Below are positions 6,105-13,907 of a stretch of DNA of 22,632 nt, one piece after another. A model generated the notes under the pieces. That model saw nothing but the letters and a program-made list of their open reading frames with translations. It had not been told where the DNA came from and did no database searches. The position numbers and the translations under genes are program-made. Location: assembly GCA_035551355.1 (NCBI GenBank), contig DASZNF010000082.1, positions 1-22,632 on the forward strand, given 5' to 3'. Every line of letters begins with the position of its first letter. Within the stretch, counting starts at the first letter, position 1. The stretch comes from DATATV01 sp035551355 (GTDB lineage Bacteria > Actinomycetota > Actinomycetes > Mycobacteriales > Pseudonocardiaceae).

Positions 6105-8210
6105 GTGGCGCTCGCCCTCTACCGCAAGTACCGTCCCGCGACCTTCGCCGAGGTGGTCGGCCAGGAGCACGTCACCGAACCCCTGCGGGTCGCGCTGGCG
6201 GCCAAGCGGATCAATCACGCCTACCTGTTCTCCGGCCCGCGCGGCTGTGGCAAGACCTCCAGCGCGCGCATCCTGGCCCGTTCGCTCAACTGTGTGCAGG
6301 GCCCCACGCCCGATCCGTGCGGCCAGTGCCCGTCGTGCATCGGGCTGGCCCCCGAAGGTGGCGGCAGCGTGGACGTGGTCGAGCTGGACGCGGCCAGTCA
6401 CGGTGGGGTGGACGACGCCCGTGAGCTGCGGGACAAGGCGTTCTATGCGCCCGCCGAGTCGCGCTACCGGGTGTTCATCATCGACGAGGCACACATGGTC
6501 ACCACGCAGGGGTTCAACGCCCTGCTCAAGATCGTGGAAGAGCCGCCGGAACACCTGGTCTTCATCTTCGCCACCACCGAGCCGGACAAGGTGCTGCCCA
6601 CCATCCGCTCGCGCACCCACCACTACCCGTTCCGGCTGATCCCGCCCGGGGCCATGCGCACGCTGCTGGAGAGCAACTGCGCGGCCGAGGGCGTGCAGGT
6701 CGAGCCTGCGGTGTATCCGCTGGTCATCCGGGCGGGCGGCGGATCGGCCCGGGACACCCAGTCGGTGCTGGATCAGCTGCTGGCCGGCGCGGGCCCCGAA
6801 GGGGTGACCTACGAGCGGGCCATGGCGCTGCTCGGGGTCACCGACGTGGGGCTGATCGACGACATCGTGGACGGGCTGGCCGCGGGCGACGGGCAGGCGG
6901 TGTTCGGCACGGTCGACCGGCTGGTGGAGGCCGGGCACGATCCGCGCCGGTTCGCCACCGACCTGCTGGAGCGCATGCGCGATCTGGTGCTGCTGTGCGC
7001 GGTGCCCGACGCGGTGGAGCGCAACCTGGTGTCGGTGCCCGAGGACGAGGTGGAGCGGATGCGCGCCCAGGCCGAACGGCTTGGCCCCGGCACGCTCACC
7101 CGCTACGCCGAACTGCTGCACGCCGGGCTGGTGGAGATGCGCGGCGCGACCGCGCCCCGGCTGCTGGTCGAACTGCTGTGCGCCCGCATGCTGCTGCCCG
7201 CCGCCTCGGCCTCGGACGCCGCCTTGTTGCAGCGCCTCGAGGGGCTGGAGCGCCGGATGACCTTGGCGCCTGGTGCCTCCACCGCACCAGAACCGTCCAC
7301 TTCGGACGGTGAGCGCCGGGGCCGGCCCGCGTTCCAACGGCCGTCCCAGCAGGCCGCCGCGCCGGAACCGGCTCCGGCCGCCGCCGAACCGCCCGCCCGT
7401 CCGGCCCCGGCCGAGCAGCCCGCCGCGCCCGCTGCCCAACCGCCGGCCCGTCCGGCGCCTGCCGCCGAGCCACCCGCGCGACCGGCGCCCGCCGCCCAAG
7501 CGGCCGCGCAGCCGGAATCCCGGCCCGCTCCCGAACCGGCGCCTGCGGCCGAGGAACCGCCCACGCCGGCCCCGCCCGCCGGGTCGAGTCCGGGCGCGGT
7601 GGACAGCACGGCCGTGCGGCAGATCTGGCCGGAGCTGCTCAGCCGGGTCGGCCAGCGCAACCGGCCCACCCAGGCGTTGCTGCACAATGCCACGGTCAAG
7701 GCGGTGGAGGGCAACACGCTGGTGCTGGCCATGCCCACCGCGGGACTGGCCCGGCAGTTCGGGGCCAACCGGGCCGAGGTGGTGGAGGCCATCCTGCGCG
7801 AACTGCTCAACGGCGACTGGCAGGTCCGCTGCGTGCACGGCGACGGCGCCCCCGCGGGTGACGGACCCGGCGCGGCCCGCCGGCCCGCCGCCGCACCGCC
7901 GCCCAAACCGCGCCTGCAGGTGGAACGACCGCAACCGGCCGAACGTCCGCAGCCGGCGGAACCGCCCGCCCGGCCCGCGCCGGAGCCCGCGCGCCCGGCG
8001 CAGGTCCGCCCGACGCCGCGCTCGGGCGCCGATGACGTGCCGCCGCCGCCCGAACCGCCGGACGATGATGAGCCCCCGCCGGATCCGGCCGAGGAACCGG
8101 CGACCGGGGCTCGGCCGAAGGCGGCTGAGGAGTTCGACGTGGAGCGCCCGCTGGACACGGTGACCATCGAGTTGCTGACCAAGCAGCTGGGCGCCCGCCG
8201 GGTGATTTGA
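6105..8210 (+). CDS. dnaX: DNA polymerase III subunit gamma/tau
   Basis: DnaX is the AAA+ clamp-loader ATPase that loads the beta sliding clamp at the replication fork. This copy is 701 aa. Residues 1-180 carry the start motif LYRKYRP, Walker A GPRGCGKT (44-51), zinc cysteines C63, C72, C75 and C78, Walker B with DEAH (127-130) and the SRT sensor/arginine-finger motif (169-171). Clamp-loader domains II and III run to about 375. A Pro/Ala/Glu-rich linker covers roughly 385-500, a folded tau-type region about 505-590, and a second Pro-rich, then acidic stretch about 595-685. The GTG at 6105 is chosen because the family N-terminus begins exactly there; its ribosome-binding site is weak. No slippery A-run for a gamma frameshift is visible, so one full-length product is expected. 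It lies 161 bases after ffs. Confidence 0.97.
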   Translation: MALALYRKYRPATFAEVVGQEHVTEPLRVALAAKRINHAYLFSGPRGCGKTSSARILARSLNCVQGPTPDPCGQCPSCIGLAPEGGGSVDVVELDAASHGGVDDARELRDKAFYAPAESRYRVFIIDEAHMVTTQGFNALLKIVEEPPEHLVFIFATTEPDKVLPTIRSRTHHYPFRLIPPGAMRTLLESNCAAEGVQVEPAVYPLVIRAGGGSARDTQSVLDQLLAGAGPEGVTYERAMALLGVTDVGLIDDIVDGLAAGDGQAVFGTVDRLVEAGHDPRRFATDLLERMRDLVLLCAVPDAVERNLVSVPEDEVERMRAQAERLGPGTLTRYAELLHAGLVEMRGATAPRLLVELLCARMLLPAASASDAALLQRLEGLERRMTLAPGASTAPEPSTSDGERRGRPAFQRPSQQAAAPEPAPAAAEPPARPAPAEQPAAPAAQPPARPAPAAEPPARPAPAAQAAAQPESRPAPEPAPAAEEPPTPAPPAGSSPGAVDSTAVRQIWPELLSRVGQRNRPTQALLHNATVKAVEGNTLVLAMPTAGLARQFGANRAEVVEAILRELLNGDWQVRCVHGDGAPAGDGPGAARRPAAAPPPKPRLQVERPQPAERPQPAEPPARPAPEPARPAQVRPTPRSGADDVPPPPEPPDDDEPPPDPAEEPATGARPKAAEEFDVERPLDTVTIELLTKQLGARRVI

Positions 8211-8241
8211 CCGGCCCGTTTCGCGTTGACCGGCCCGTTTC
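8207..8241. repeat. Tandem duplication over the dnaX stop codon
   Basis: TTGACCGGCCCGTTTC occurs at 8207-8222 and again exactly at 8226-8241 (period 19 bases). The first copy contains the dnaX stop codon. No coding or hairpin role is evident. Confidence 0.85.
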
Positions 8242-8309
8242 CCGGTGCGCGGTGCGCCGGATCAGTTGTGGCGCCCGCGTTTCACCTGCGCCGGTGGTCG
8301 ATTCCGGTG

Positions 8310-9167
8310 TCAGTGCGCGAGATAGGCGATGATTCCGGCGGCGATGGCATCGGCGATCCGCTGTCGTCCATCCACACTGGACAGTTCGGCGGCGTCGCCG
8401 GAGTCGCGCATGTTGCCGCACTCGATCAGCGCGGTGGGCCGGTCGGACAGGTTCAGTCCGCCCAGGTCGTCCCGGCCGAACAGACCGTCGTGGCCCAGGT
8501 AGTTGGACAGACCGAACCCGCCGGACTCCATGGCGTCGCGCAGTTGCCCGGCCAGCTGAATCGATGGCGGGCCCTGCTCACTGTTCAGCGGCGGGTTGGA
8601 GTACTCGACGTGAAAGCCATGCGCCCCAGCGGTATCCGAGCCGTCGGCGTGGATGGACACCACCGCGGCCGCCTGCGCCTGGTTGCCGATCGTGGCGCGC
8701 TCGTTCACGCACGGGCCGACGCCGGTGTCGTTCGGGCGGGTCAGCACCACGTGGAAGCCGTGCGCGGTGAGAATGGCCTGCACCCGCATGGCCACGTCCC
8801 AGTTGAACGCGTGCTCGGTGTAGCCGGCGTTGGTGGATGTCCCGGTGGTGTTGCAGGCCTTGGTCTGGCCGCGTCCGGCGGGCACCAGCTTGTTGATCTC
8901 GGCCGGGTGACTGGCGTTGCCGCCGTTGTGGCCGGGATCCAGCACCACGACCAGGCCGTGCCCGTCGGCCGTGCCGGTGGCCGGGCTGGGCGTGGTGGTG
9001 CTCGGCGGTGTGCTGGTGGGGATCGGGTTCGTCGTGGTGGCCACGGACGTGGTCGTCGCCGCGGGGGCGCTGCCCGCGGGTGCGGAGGTGGTGGAGCCGC
9101 TCTGGCAGCCGGTCAGGGCCAGCGCTGCGGCGGCAAGCAGTGCGAGCACGGACGCGCGAGTGGGCAC
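8310..9167 (-). CDS. N-acetylmuramoyl-L-alanine amidase, lipoprotein type
   Basis: This is an Amidase_3 family zinc hydrolase that cuts the bond between MurNAc and L-Ala in peptidoglycan. It is 285 aa from the GTG at 9167. The likely zinc ligands H80 (DPGHNGG), E118 and H173 (SIHADG) and the catalytic E249 (ALIECGN) are all present. Cysteines 105 and 153 sit where the mycobacterial homologue Rv3717 has a disulfide pair. The N-terminus is a lipoprotein signal with lipobox LTGC (C21), followed by a Thr/Pro/Ala-rich spacer (about 22-68), so the enzyme is probably tethered outside the membrane. A longer frame exists upstream but would run into divergent ybaB. Its place between dnaX and ybaB-recR is the same as that of Rv3717 in mycobacteria. 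Confidence 0.93.
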   Translation of the reverse strand: MPTRASVLALLAAAALALTGCQSGSTTSAPAGSAPAATTTSVATTTNPIPTSTPPSTTTPSPATGTADGHGLVVVLDPGHNGGNASHPAEINKLVPAGRGQTKACNTTGTSTNAGYTEHAFNWDVAMRVQAILTAHGFHVVLTRPNDTGVGPCVNERATIGNQAQAAAVVSIHADGSDTAGAHGFHVEYSNPPLNSEQGPPSIQLAGQLRDAMESGGFGLSNYLGHDGLFGRDDLGGLNLSDRPTALIECGNMRDSGDAAELSSVDGRQRIADAIAAGIIAYLAH

Positions 9168-9239
9168 GGCTGCGCACGCTAGCAGCGCACGAGGATCTAA
9201 GCTGGACGGCAGGCCGTGACGTGACCGAGAGGAGCTGCG

Positions 9240-9572
9240 GTGCAGCCCGGTGGAATGCCCGACATGCAACAGCTTCTGCAGCAGGCGCAAGCAATGCAGC
9301 AGCAACTGATGTCCGCTCAGCAGGAACTGGCCGACGCGGAGGTGGACGGTTCGGCGGGCGGCGGGCTGGTGACCGCGACGGTCACCGGAAGCGGCGAGCT
9401 GAAGGCCCTGACCATCGACCCGAAGGCGGTCGACCCGGAGGACACCGAGACCCTGGCCGACCTGGTGGTGGCCGCGGTCCGGGACGCCAACAGCAAGGCG
9501 CAGGGCTTGGCGCAGCAGAAGATGGGGCCGCTGGCCGGTGGCCTCGGCGGACTCGGCCTGCCCGGGTTCTGA
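9240..9572 (+). CDS. YbaB/EbfC nucleoid-associated protein
   Basis: YbaB proteins are small dimeric DNA-binding proteins commonly encoded next to recR and thought to act in nucleoid organisation or repair. This one is 110 aa. A Gln-rich N-terminal helix (MPDMQQLLQQAQAMQQQL) is followed by the conserved beta core with GLVTATVTGSGELKALTIDP and a helical, Gly-rich end. The GTG at 9240 follows GAGAGGAG (9227-9234) with 5 bases between, a strong site. The stop at 9570-9572 is one base before the recR start, so the two are surely cotranscribed. It is divergent from the amidase across 72 bases. Confidence 0.95.
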   Translation: MQPGGMPDMQQLLQQAQAMQQQLMSAQQELADAEVDGSAGGGLVTATVTGSGELKALTIDPKAVDPEDTETLADLVVAAVRDANSKAQGLAQQKMGPLAGGLGGLGLPGF

Positions 9573-9573
9573 C

Positions 9574-10182
9574 GTGTACGAAGGTCCCGTTCAGGATCTG
9601 ATCGACGAGCTGGGCCGGTTGCCCGGAGTCGGTCCGAAAAGCGCGCAGCGCATCGCCTTTCACCTGCTGGCCGCCGATCCCGCCGACATCGGACGGTTGC
9701 AGGACGCGCTGCAGAAGGTCAAGGAGGGCGTGCAGTTCTGCGAGGTCTGCGGCAACGTCGCGGCCGACACCACCTGCCGCATCTGCGCTGATCAGCGGCG
9801 CGATCCGACCGTAGTGTGCGTGGTGGAGGAACCCAAGGACGTGCTCGCGGTCGAGCGCACCCGCGAGTTCAGGGGGCGCTACCACGTGCTGGGCGGCGCG
9901 CTGGACCCGTTGTCCGGGGTGGGGCCGGATCAGCTGCGCATCCGTGAGCTGCTGACCCGGATCGGCACCTCGAACGGTGACGGCGACATCTCCGAGCTGA
10001 TCATCGCGACCGATCCGAACACCGAGGGCGAGGCGACCGCGACCTATCTGGTGCGGATGCTGCGCGACTTCCCCGGCCTGACGGTGACCCGGCTGGCCTC
10101 CGGGCTGCCCATGGGCGGCGATCTGGAGTTCGCCGACGAACTGACCCTCGGCCGGGCGCTGTCCGGCCGCCGCGTGATCTGA
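9574..10182 (+). CDS. recR: Recombination protein RecR
   Basis: RecR acts with RecF/RecO to load RecA at gapped DNA. The 202-aa protein has the helix-hairpin-helix (LPGVGPKSAQRIA, 16-28), a C4 zinc finger (C56, C59, C68, C71) and a Toprim domain with E-P-K (about 86-88) and DPNTEGEATA near 145. It ends in the family C-terminus. The GTG at 9574 lies one base after the ybaB stop, and the family N-terminus MYEGPVQDLIDELGRLPG fits exactly. It is followed after 20 bases by a kinase-like gene probably in the same transcript. Confidence 0.97.
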   Translation: MYEGPVQDLIDELGRLPGVGPKSAQRIAFHLLAADPADIGRLQDALQKVKEGVQFCEVCGNVAADTTCRICADQRRDPTVVCVVEEPKDVLAVERTREFRGRYHVLGGALDPLSGVGPDQLRIRELLTRIGTSNGDGDISELIIATDPNTEGEATATYLVRMLRDFPGLTVTRLASGLPMGGDLEFADELTLGRALSGRRVI

Positions 10183-10202
10183 GCGCCCGGTCGCCCGATC
10201 CG

Positions 10203-10826
10203 GTGATCGGGATCGCCGATGCGGTGCTGTCCGCTCCGCCCCGTCTGGGGGACGTGCGGGTGCTGGCGCTGGATGGCCCGTCCGGGTCGGGCAAGTCCAC
10301 CCTGGCGGCCGCGATCGCCACCGAGCTGGCGGGCCCCGGGGCGCGGGTGGCGCTGCTGCCGACCGACGATCTGGCCACCTGGGCCGATCCGGCTTCGTGG
10401 TGGCTCCGGGTGCGCGACGAGGTGATCGAGCCGCTCGCCCGGGGCGGGCCCGGGCGGTACCGGCGGATGGACTGGGTCGACGGTATCCCCCGTCCGGGTG
10501 ACTGGGTGGCGGTGCCGGTGCCTGAGGTGCTGATCCTCGAAGGGGTGACGGTCGGCCGCCGGTCGATCCGGCCGTGGCTGTCGCAACTCGTATGGGTGGA
10601 GGTCGCGGGGGCGGCCCGGCGGCTGGAACTCGCGGTCGGCCGCGACGGCGAGCAGATCCGGGCCGAGCTGGGCGCCTGGCAGCGGTTCGAGGCCGGGTGG
10701 TTCGCGGTGGACCGGCCGGACGAGGCCGCCGACTGGCTCCTGCGTGGCCCCGACCCCGAACGGCTGACCCTGCACCGGCCAGCGCGGCCGGCCCCGCACT
10801 GCTCGGGACGGCTGCCCCGGCCCTGA
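10203..10826 (+). CDS. P-loop uridine-kinase-like protein
   Basis: This 207-aa protein has a clear nucleoside-kinase-type P-loop, DGPSGSGKST (24-33). An Asp pair in PTDDLATW follows (about 53-60), where uridine kinases bind substrate. A Walker B-like strand LILEGVTVGRRSIRPWL (about 96-112) is followed by a helical region with an Arg pair. Actinomycete proteins of this type are often annotated uridine kinase, but the true substrate is not known. The GTG at 10203 is 20 bases after recR and probably in the same operon; no strong ribosome-binding site is seen. The C-terminal 20 residues are Pro/Arg-rich and coincide with a repeat that covers the stop codon, so the original C-terminus may have been altered. 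Confidence 0.8.
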   Translation: MIGIADAVLSAPPRLGDVRVLALDGPSGSGKSTLAAAIATELAGPGARVALLPTDDLATWADPASWWLRVRDEVIEPLARGGPGRYRRMDWVDGIPRPGDWVAVPVPEVLILEGVTVGRRSIRPWLSQLVWVEVAGAARRLELAVGRDGEQIRAELGAWQRFEAGWFAVDRPDEAADWLLRGPDPERLTLHRPARPAPHCSGRLPRP

Positions 10827-10882
10827 CCGGGAACGGCCGGCCGCCGGGACGTTGCTCCGGCCCTGACCGAGATAGCCGGCCG
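10817..10882. repeat. Imperfect direct repeat over the kinase stop codon
   Basis: CCGGCCCTGACCG followed by a GCCGGCCG block occurs at 10817-10843 and again at 10857-10882, 40 bases apart, with few differences. The first copy contains the kinase stop codon TGA (10824-10826). Confidence 0.7.
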
Positions 10883-11279
10883 ACCAGAGTGCGCCGGGTT
10901 CACCGGTTAATCGCAAGCGGTGTGCATTGGCGGCCCAGGGTTAGCGGGCGGGCCCGGTTGGCGGCGAACCAATCAGCGTCATCGGGTGGCGAACCCGGCC
11001 GCGAACCGGATTACTCTGCGTGGATCCCTCCGTGGTCGCTGGCCGCCGTTCCGGATGTCCATCATGCTGTCCTTTGTGGACGGATATCGAAGCGTGCTCA
11101 TCGTGCGATACGGTTGAGCGGCAATCGTCAATCATCCTGAGCTGGGATTTTGTCCATTGCGACCAGTCGGACGTAGTGGCTGGGCTGCCTGGACTAAGTT
11201 CACAGTCTCAACAAAACTTGTGAGCGATGCCTCGGCGTGCATATCAAAAAAATTCACTCGAATGGGGGATGATCAGGGT
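10883..11279. other. Intergenic stretch with lower G/C content
   Basis: No supported gene is present. Short frames lack ribosome-binding sites and actinomycete codon bias. From about 11080 to 11280 the sequence is noticeably richer in A/T, including an A-run at 11246-11252. It carries a promoter-like element and a TCGAGTGA-type motif (reverse orientation, 11254-11261) ahead of the gene at 11280. Confidence 0.5.
11218..11247 (+). promoter_or_regulatory. Possible promoter of the orphan gene at 11280
   Basis: TTGTGA (11218-11223) and TATCAA (11242-11247) are 18 bases apart. Transcription would start near 11254, just at the TCGAGTGA-type motif, giving a leader of about 25 bases. Confidence 0.35.
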
Positions 11280-11726
11280 ATGGCCGAGGGCCGAGACCTG
11301 AGCACATGCCGACTGTTCACCGGGTACTTACCCGGCTACCGCACCTGCACCACGCAGGTCGAGTTGAGTGCGTCGCACCGCCGTCTGTGGGTGCATCTCG
11401 CCTCGGTGGCCAGGTTCTCGGTCGGACTGGTGGCGGGCTCGGTCGAGGTCTTCATCTCGACGCTGGAAGGCGAGGGCGCCTGCGCCGTCCCCGCCGAACA
11501 CGACCAGCGCGGTCGAGTACTGCTCGGCGCGCATCCGCACAGCGAGCCCGGCGTGGTGCCGTATTCCGAACGGGAGTATTCGGCCCGGTTCACCGGCGGC
11601 CCGATGGGTGTGTACCTGAACCTCGGACCTAATGAACCGGATAGAGTGGAGATTGCGTTCACTCGAGTGGTGATCGATGAGTTGGTCGCCCATCTGCGCA
11701 GTTGCCGGTACGCGATGCGCGTGTGA
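11280..11726 (+). CDS. Hypothetical protein next to EspG gene
   Basis: I do not recognise this 148-aa protein. The ATG at 11280 is preferred because GGGGGA lies 10 bases upstream. An in-frame ATG at 11262 has no site. The sequence has mixed alpha/beta character, two cysteines near the N-terminus (STCRLF and RTCTTQ), no signal peptide and no membrane segment. The end, DELVAHLRSCRY, looks like an amphipathic helix. It lies 119 bases before an EspG-family gene on the same strand. Motifs of the TCGAGTGA type stand upstream of both. A link to ESX secretion or to its control is inference from position only. Confidence 0.6.
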   Translation: MAEGRDLSTCRLFTGYLPGYRTCTTQVELSASHRRLWVHLASVARFSVGLVAGSVEVFISTLEGEGACAVPAEHDQRGRVLLGAHPHSEPGVVPYSEREYSARFTGGPMGVYLNLGPNEPDRVEIAFTRVVIDELVAHLRSCRYAMRV

Positions 11727-11741
11727 GCACCCTCGCGGGTT

Positions 11742-11787
11742 CCCTCGATCGAGTGACGCGACCGATGCCGCTTCCCTGATCGAGTTA
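11742..11787 (+). promoter_or_regulatory. Repeated CCCT(C)GATCGAGT motif upstream of espG-like gene
   Basis: CCCTCGATCGAGTGA (11742-11756) and CCCTGATCGAGTTA (11774-11787) are near-identical and about 32 bases apart, close to three helical turns. The first contains the perfect palindrome CTCGATCGAG (11744-11753). This layout suits a dimeric regulator that binds both sites ahead of the gene at 11846. Confidence 0.45.
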
Positions 11788-11845
11788 ATGGGACTAACCT
11801 CTTTGCACGGTTCGTATATGGATGAACACCAAGGGTGGTTGACCT

Positions 11846-12631
11846 GTGGTTGACGTAGGTGCCCACGCGGTGCGCATCGAACTGGACCGGGCCGAGCTCG
11901 GTCTGGTCTGGCGGCGTTCCGGCCTGCCGGCACTGCCCGATGTGCTCGACGTTCGGCAGGGCGGTGCCCAGCCGGGTGATGGCACGGTGGATCGGCTGGG
12001 CGCGCGCGGCTTGGTGGGCCCACGCGGAGAACTCAATCCGGACCTGCGTCAGGTCCTCGGTGTGCTCACCGGCGCGCCGTCCGAGCTCGACCTGCGGGTG
12101 GCCGGTGGCCCGGTGATGCGTGCGGTGGCCACCGTGCGGGCCGGGGTGGTGGCCATCGGCATGGTCCGTGGCGACCGGATCACGCTGCGCAGGCTGCCCG
12201 GCAAATGGGTCGACGAGGCGGCGGGCGCCGCGCTGGTCGGTCTGCTGCCGCGGGTCCCGCCGGCCAACGGCACCTCGGTGAGCCTGCCCCAGGACGACGT
12301 GGTCGACCTGATCCTGGCCGCGATGGCGCAGGGCCGCAGCACCGACGAACGGGTGACCGAGGGACTGGTCGCGCGCGGCGTCGACCCGGTGGACGCCCGG
12401 ATGTTCGCGTCCCTGACCAGCGACCGCCGGGTGCGCTACGCGGTGTTCGGCCTGACCGTGCGGGACAACCGGGGCGTGCGCCGCCGGGCCGCGCGGTCCA
12501 TGCGCACGGTGGACACGGAGCGTGGCCGGGCCATGCTGGTGGCCCGGGACGGTTTCCTCACCGCGTCTCCGGTCGACGACAGCGGGCTGACCAGTGCGTT
12601 GGTCGATCTGCACGAGCCCGCGCTCGGCTGA
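11846..12631 (+). CDS. EspG-family ESX secretion-associated protein
   Basis: EspG proteins are cytosolic chaperones that bind the helical tip of PE-PPE-type substrates before export by type VII secretion. This 261-aa protein has the family layout. An N-terminal strand with LGLVWRR is followed by an ELNPDLRQVLGVL helix and an ALVGLLPRVPP segment (about 131-141). RYAVFGLTVRDNRGVRRRAARSMRTVDTERGR sits in the C-terminal half, corresponding to the GEFWVAVRDR core of the pseudogene near 2200. No signal peptide or membrane helix is present, as expected. The GTG at 11846 starts the homology; AAGGG is 10 bases upstream, a mediocre site. No ESX core, PE or PPE genes are visible in this window, so its partner must lie elsewhere. 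Confidence 0.85.
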   Translation: MVDVGAHAVRIELDRAELGLVWRRSGLPALPDVLDVRQGGAQPGDGTVDRLGARGLVGPRGELNPDLRQVLGVLTGAPSELDLRVAGGPVMRAVATVRAGVVAIGMVRGDRITLRRLPGKWVDEAAGAALVGLLPRVPPANGTSVSLPQDDVVDLILAAMAQGRSTDERVTEGLVARGVDPVDARMFASLTSDRRVRYAVFGLTVRDNRGVRRRAARSMRTVDTERGRAMLVARDGFLTASPVDDSGLTSALVDLHEPALG

Positions 12632-12647
12632 GCGATCCGTTGATCGA

Positions 12648-12667
12648 GCTGCACGGGTTTGTGCAGC
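12648..12667 (+). terminator. Hairpin after the espG-like gene
   Basis: GCTGCAC (12648-12654) and GTGCAGC (12661-12667) pair perfectly around GGGTTT, 17 bases after the stop codon, followed by GTCTT. The short U content makes it a moderate terminator candidate. Confidence 0.45.
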
Positions 12668-12781
12668 GTCTTACCGTGGAAATTGTCTGCACCGACGGCG
12701 CGACGGCGTTGTTGGTTTCTGACGGTCGCACACACCCGGATCGCCGTTCGCCGGTCGTCCGGGGAGACGAGGTGATCAACA

Positions 12782-13522
12782 ATGGCTACAGTCAGTGGAC
12801 ACGCGGGCAGCGGTCGGATCGGCACAGCCATGTGGCGCATTCCGCGCACCCGTGGGGCGACCAGCGGAACATTGCTGGTGTTGTTGGGAATCTGGGGCGG
12901 GCTGGTGCCGTTCGTCGGCCCGCATTTCGGTTACGCGTACACCCCGGGCACGACCTGGACGATGACCTCGGGCCGGCTGTTCCTGGAAGTACTGCCCGGG
13001 GCGGCCGCCGTGCTCGGCGGGCTGATCATGCTGTCCAGCACCAACCGGGCCGTCGCGGTGTGGGCGAGCTGGCTGGCCGCGGTGGGCGGCGCCTGGTTCG
13101 TGGTCGGACCGTCGCTGAGCCGGCTGTGGACGCACGGCCAGCCGCAGAGCGGGACGCCGACCGCGACCACCACGCTGGGCACGACCGTGCAGGAGATCGG
13201 GTTCTTCTACGGCACCGGCGTGGTGATCCTGTTCCTCGCCGCGGCCGGGCTGGGCCGGTTGAGCGTGGTCGGTGTACGGGACGCACAGGCCGCGACCGCC
13301 GCGGCCGCCGAAGCGGAAACCGCGCGGGGTTCGGTCGGCGGGACGGCGCTGGCCGACCAGCCGACCACGTACCAGACCCCGGCCTACGGCTCGGGTTCGG
13401 CGGGTTCGGCGGGCGAGACGACCGGTGCCGATCGGACCACGCAGCTGCCGCGGCACCAGGCGGCGGAGTCCGGCGAAACCGGTGAGCCGAAGTCGGGCGC
13501 CGGCTCGGCGAACGGCGGCTGA
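12782..13522 (+). CDS. Four-helix membrane protein of unknown function
   Basis: This 246-aa protein has four hydrophobic segments at about 28-46, 62-83, 85-108 and 134-158. A cytosolic or external tail of about 85 residues rich in Ala, Gly, Ser, Thr and Glu follows. I recognise no catalytic motif. The ATG at 12782 follows GACGAGG with about 10 bases between; a second in-frame ATG at 12830 would still keep all helices. It stands alone between the espG-like and dedA genes. Bacteria of this group often keep such proteins without known role; an envelope function is all that can be inferred. Confidence 0.8.
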   Translation: MATVSGHAGSGRIGTAMWRIPRTRGATSGTLLVLLGIWGGLVPFVGPHFGYAYTPGTTWTMTSGRLFLEVLPGAAAVLGGLIMLSSTNRAVAVWASWLAAVGGAWFVVGPSLSRLWTHGQPQSGTPTATTTLGTTVQEIGFFYGTGVVILFLAAAGLGRLSVVGVRDAQAATAAAAEAETARGSVGGTALADQPTTYQTPAYGSGSAGSAGETTGADRTTQLPRHQAAESGETGEPKSGAGSANGG

Positions 13523-13524
13523 AC

Positions 13525-13592
13525 GGACGGTTGTCGAGGTCCGGACGGTTGCCGAGGTCAGAGCGGCGCGGTCCGGGTGGCGCGGTCCGGGT
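13525..13592. repeat. Two tandem repeats after the membrane-protein stop
   Basis: GGACGGTTGTCGAGGTCC (13525-13542) is followed at once by GGACGGTTGCCGAGGTCA (13543-13560), an 18-base period with two mismatches. GGCGCGGTCCGGGT then occurs twice exactly, at 13565-13578 and 13579-13592. Confidence 0.9.
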
Positions 13593-13639
13593 GGCGAGTC
13601 GTCCGGGCCGGCTGGTTGATTTCTTCGCGGTGGGCTCCT

Positions 13640-13665
13640 GGCTCCGGCCGGGAGCCCCCGCTTTT
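13640..13665 (+). terminator. Hairpin terminator
   Basis: GGCTCC (13640-13645) pairs with GGAGCC (13651-13656) around GGCCG, followed by CCCGCTTTT. It probably ends the transcript of the membrane protein at 12782-13522. Confidence 0.6.
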
Positions 13666-13870
13666 CGGTACCATTCGAATTCGGCCGGGGACGCTGGCGT
13701 GGTGCGCCTGAGCAGCGCTTATACCACCATTCGTGGCCGCATCGAATGGAGTGATCCACAGCCGCCCGATTCATCCACAACCCACCGGCTTCGACCCTGC
13801 CGAGACCGTCCACCTGGATAGACTGGCCAGGGGCCGCCCCCCAGGGAGGGTGGGGGATCTCCGGGTGGGC

Positions 13871-13884
13871 GTTTTCGCGAAAAC
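13871..13884. promoter_or_regulatory. Perfect 14-bp palindrome before dedA
   Basis: GTTTTCGCGAAAAC equals its own reverse complement. It is 24 bases upstream of the dedA GTG and just before its ribosome-binding site. In such G/C-rich DNA an A/T-flanked palindrome of this length suggests a repressor operator. Confidence 0.45.
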
Positions 13885-13907
13885 GAGGTTGTGGAGGGGT
13901 TGCGGCG

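Larger units (their letters stand above)
13523..13907. other. Intergenic region with repeats and palindrome
   Basis: No gene is supported. The stretch contains tandem repeats directly after the stop codon (13525-13592), a hairpin (13640-13665), three copies of CCATTCG in both orientations (13671, 13727, and reverse at 13743), and a perfect 14-bp palindrome before dedA. TAGACT at 13819-13824 could be a -10 box for dedA, without a good -35. Confidence 0.6.

Noticed and set aside
5946..7934. Minus-strand open frame of 662 codons opposite dnaX
   Set aside because: DnaX on the plus strand has every family motif. The antisense frame is low-complexity Gly/Arg-rich without recognisable domains.
6105..8210. 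Programmed frameshift making a short gamma product of DnaX
   Set aside because: No A-rich slippery run followed by a stem is visible at the domain III boundary.
13671..13749. CCATTCG repeats as an operator set before dedA
   Set aside because: The three copies are short and unevenly spaced, about 160-240 bases from the start; chance cannot be excluded.
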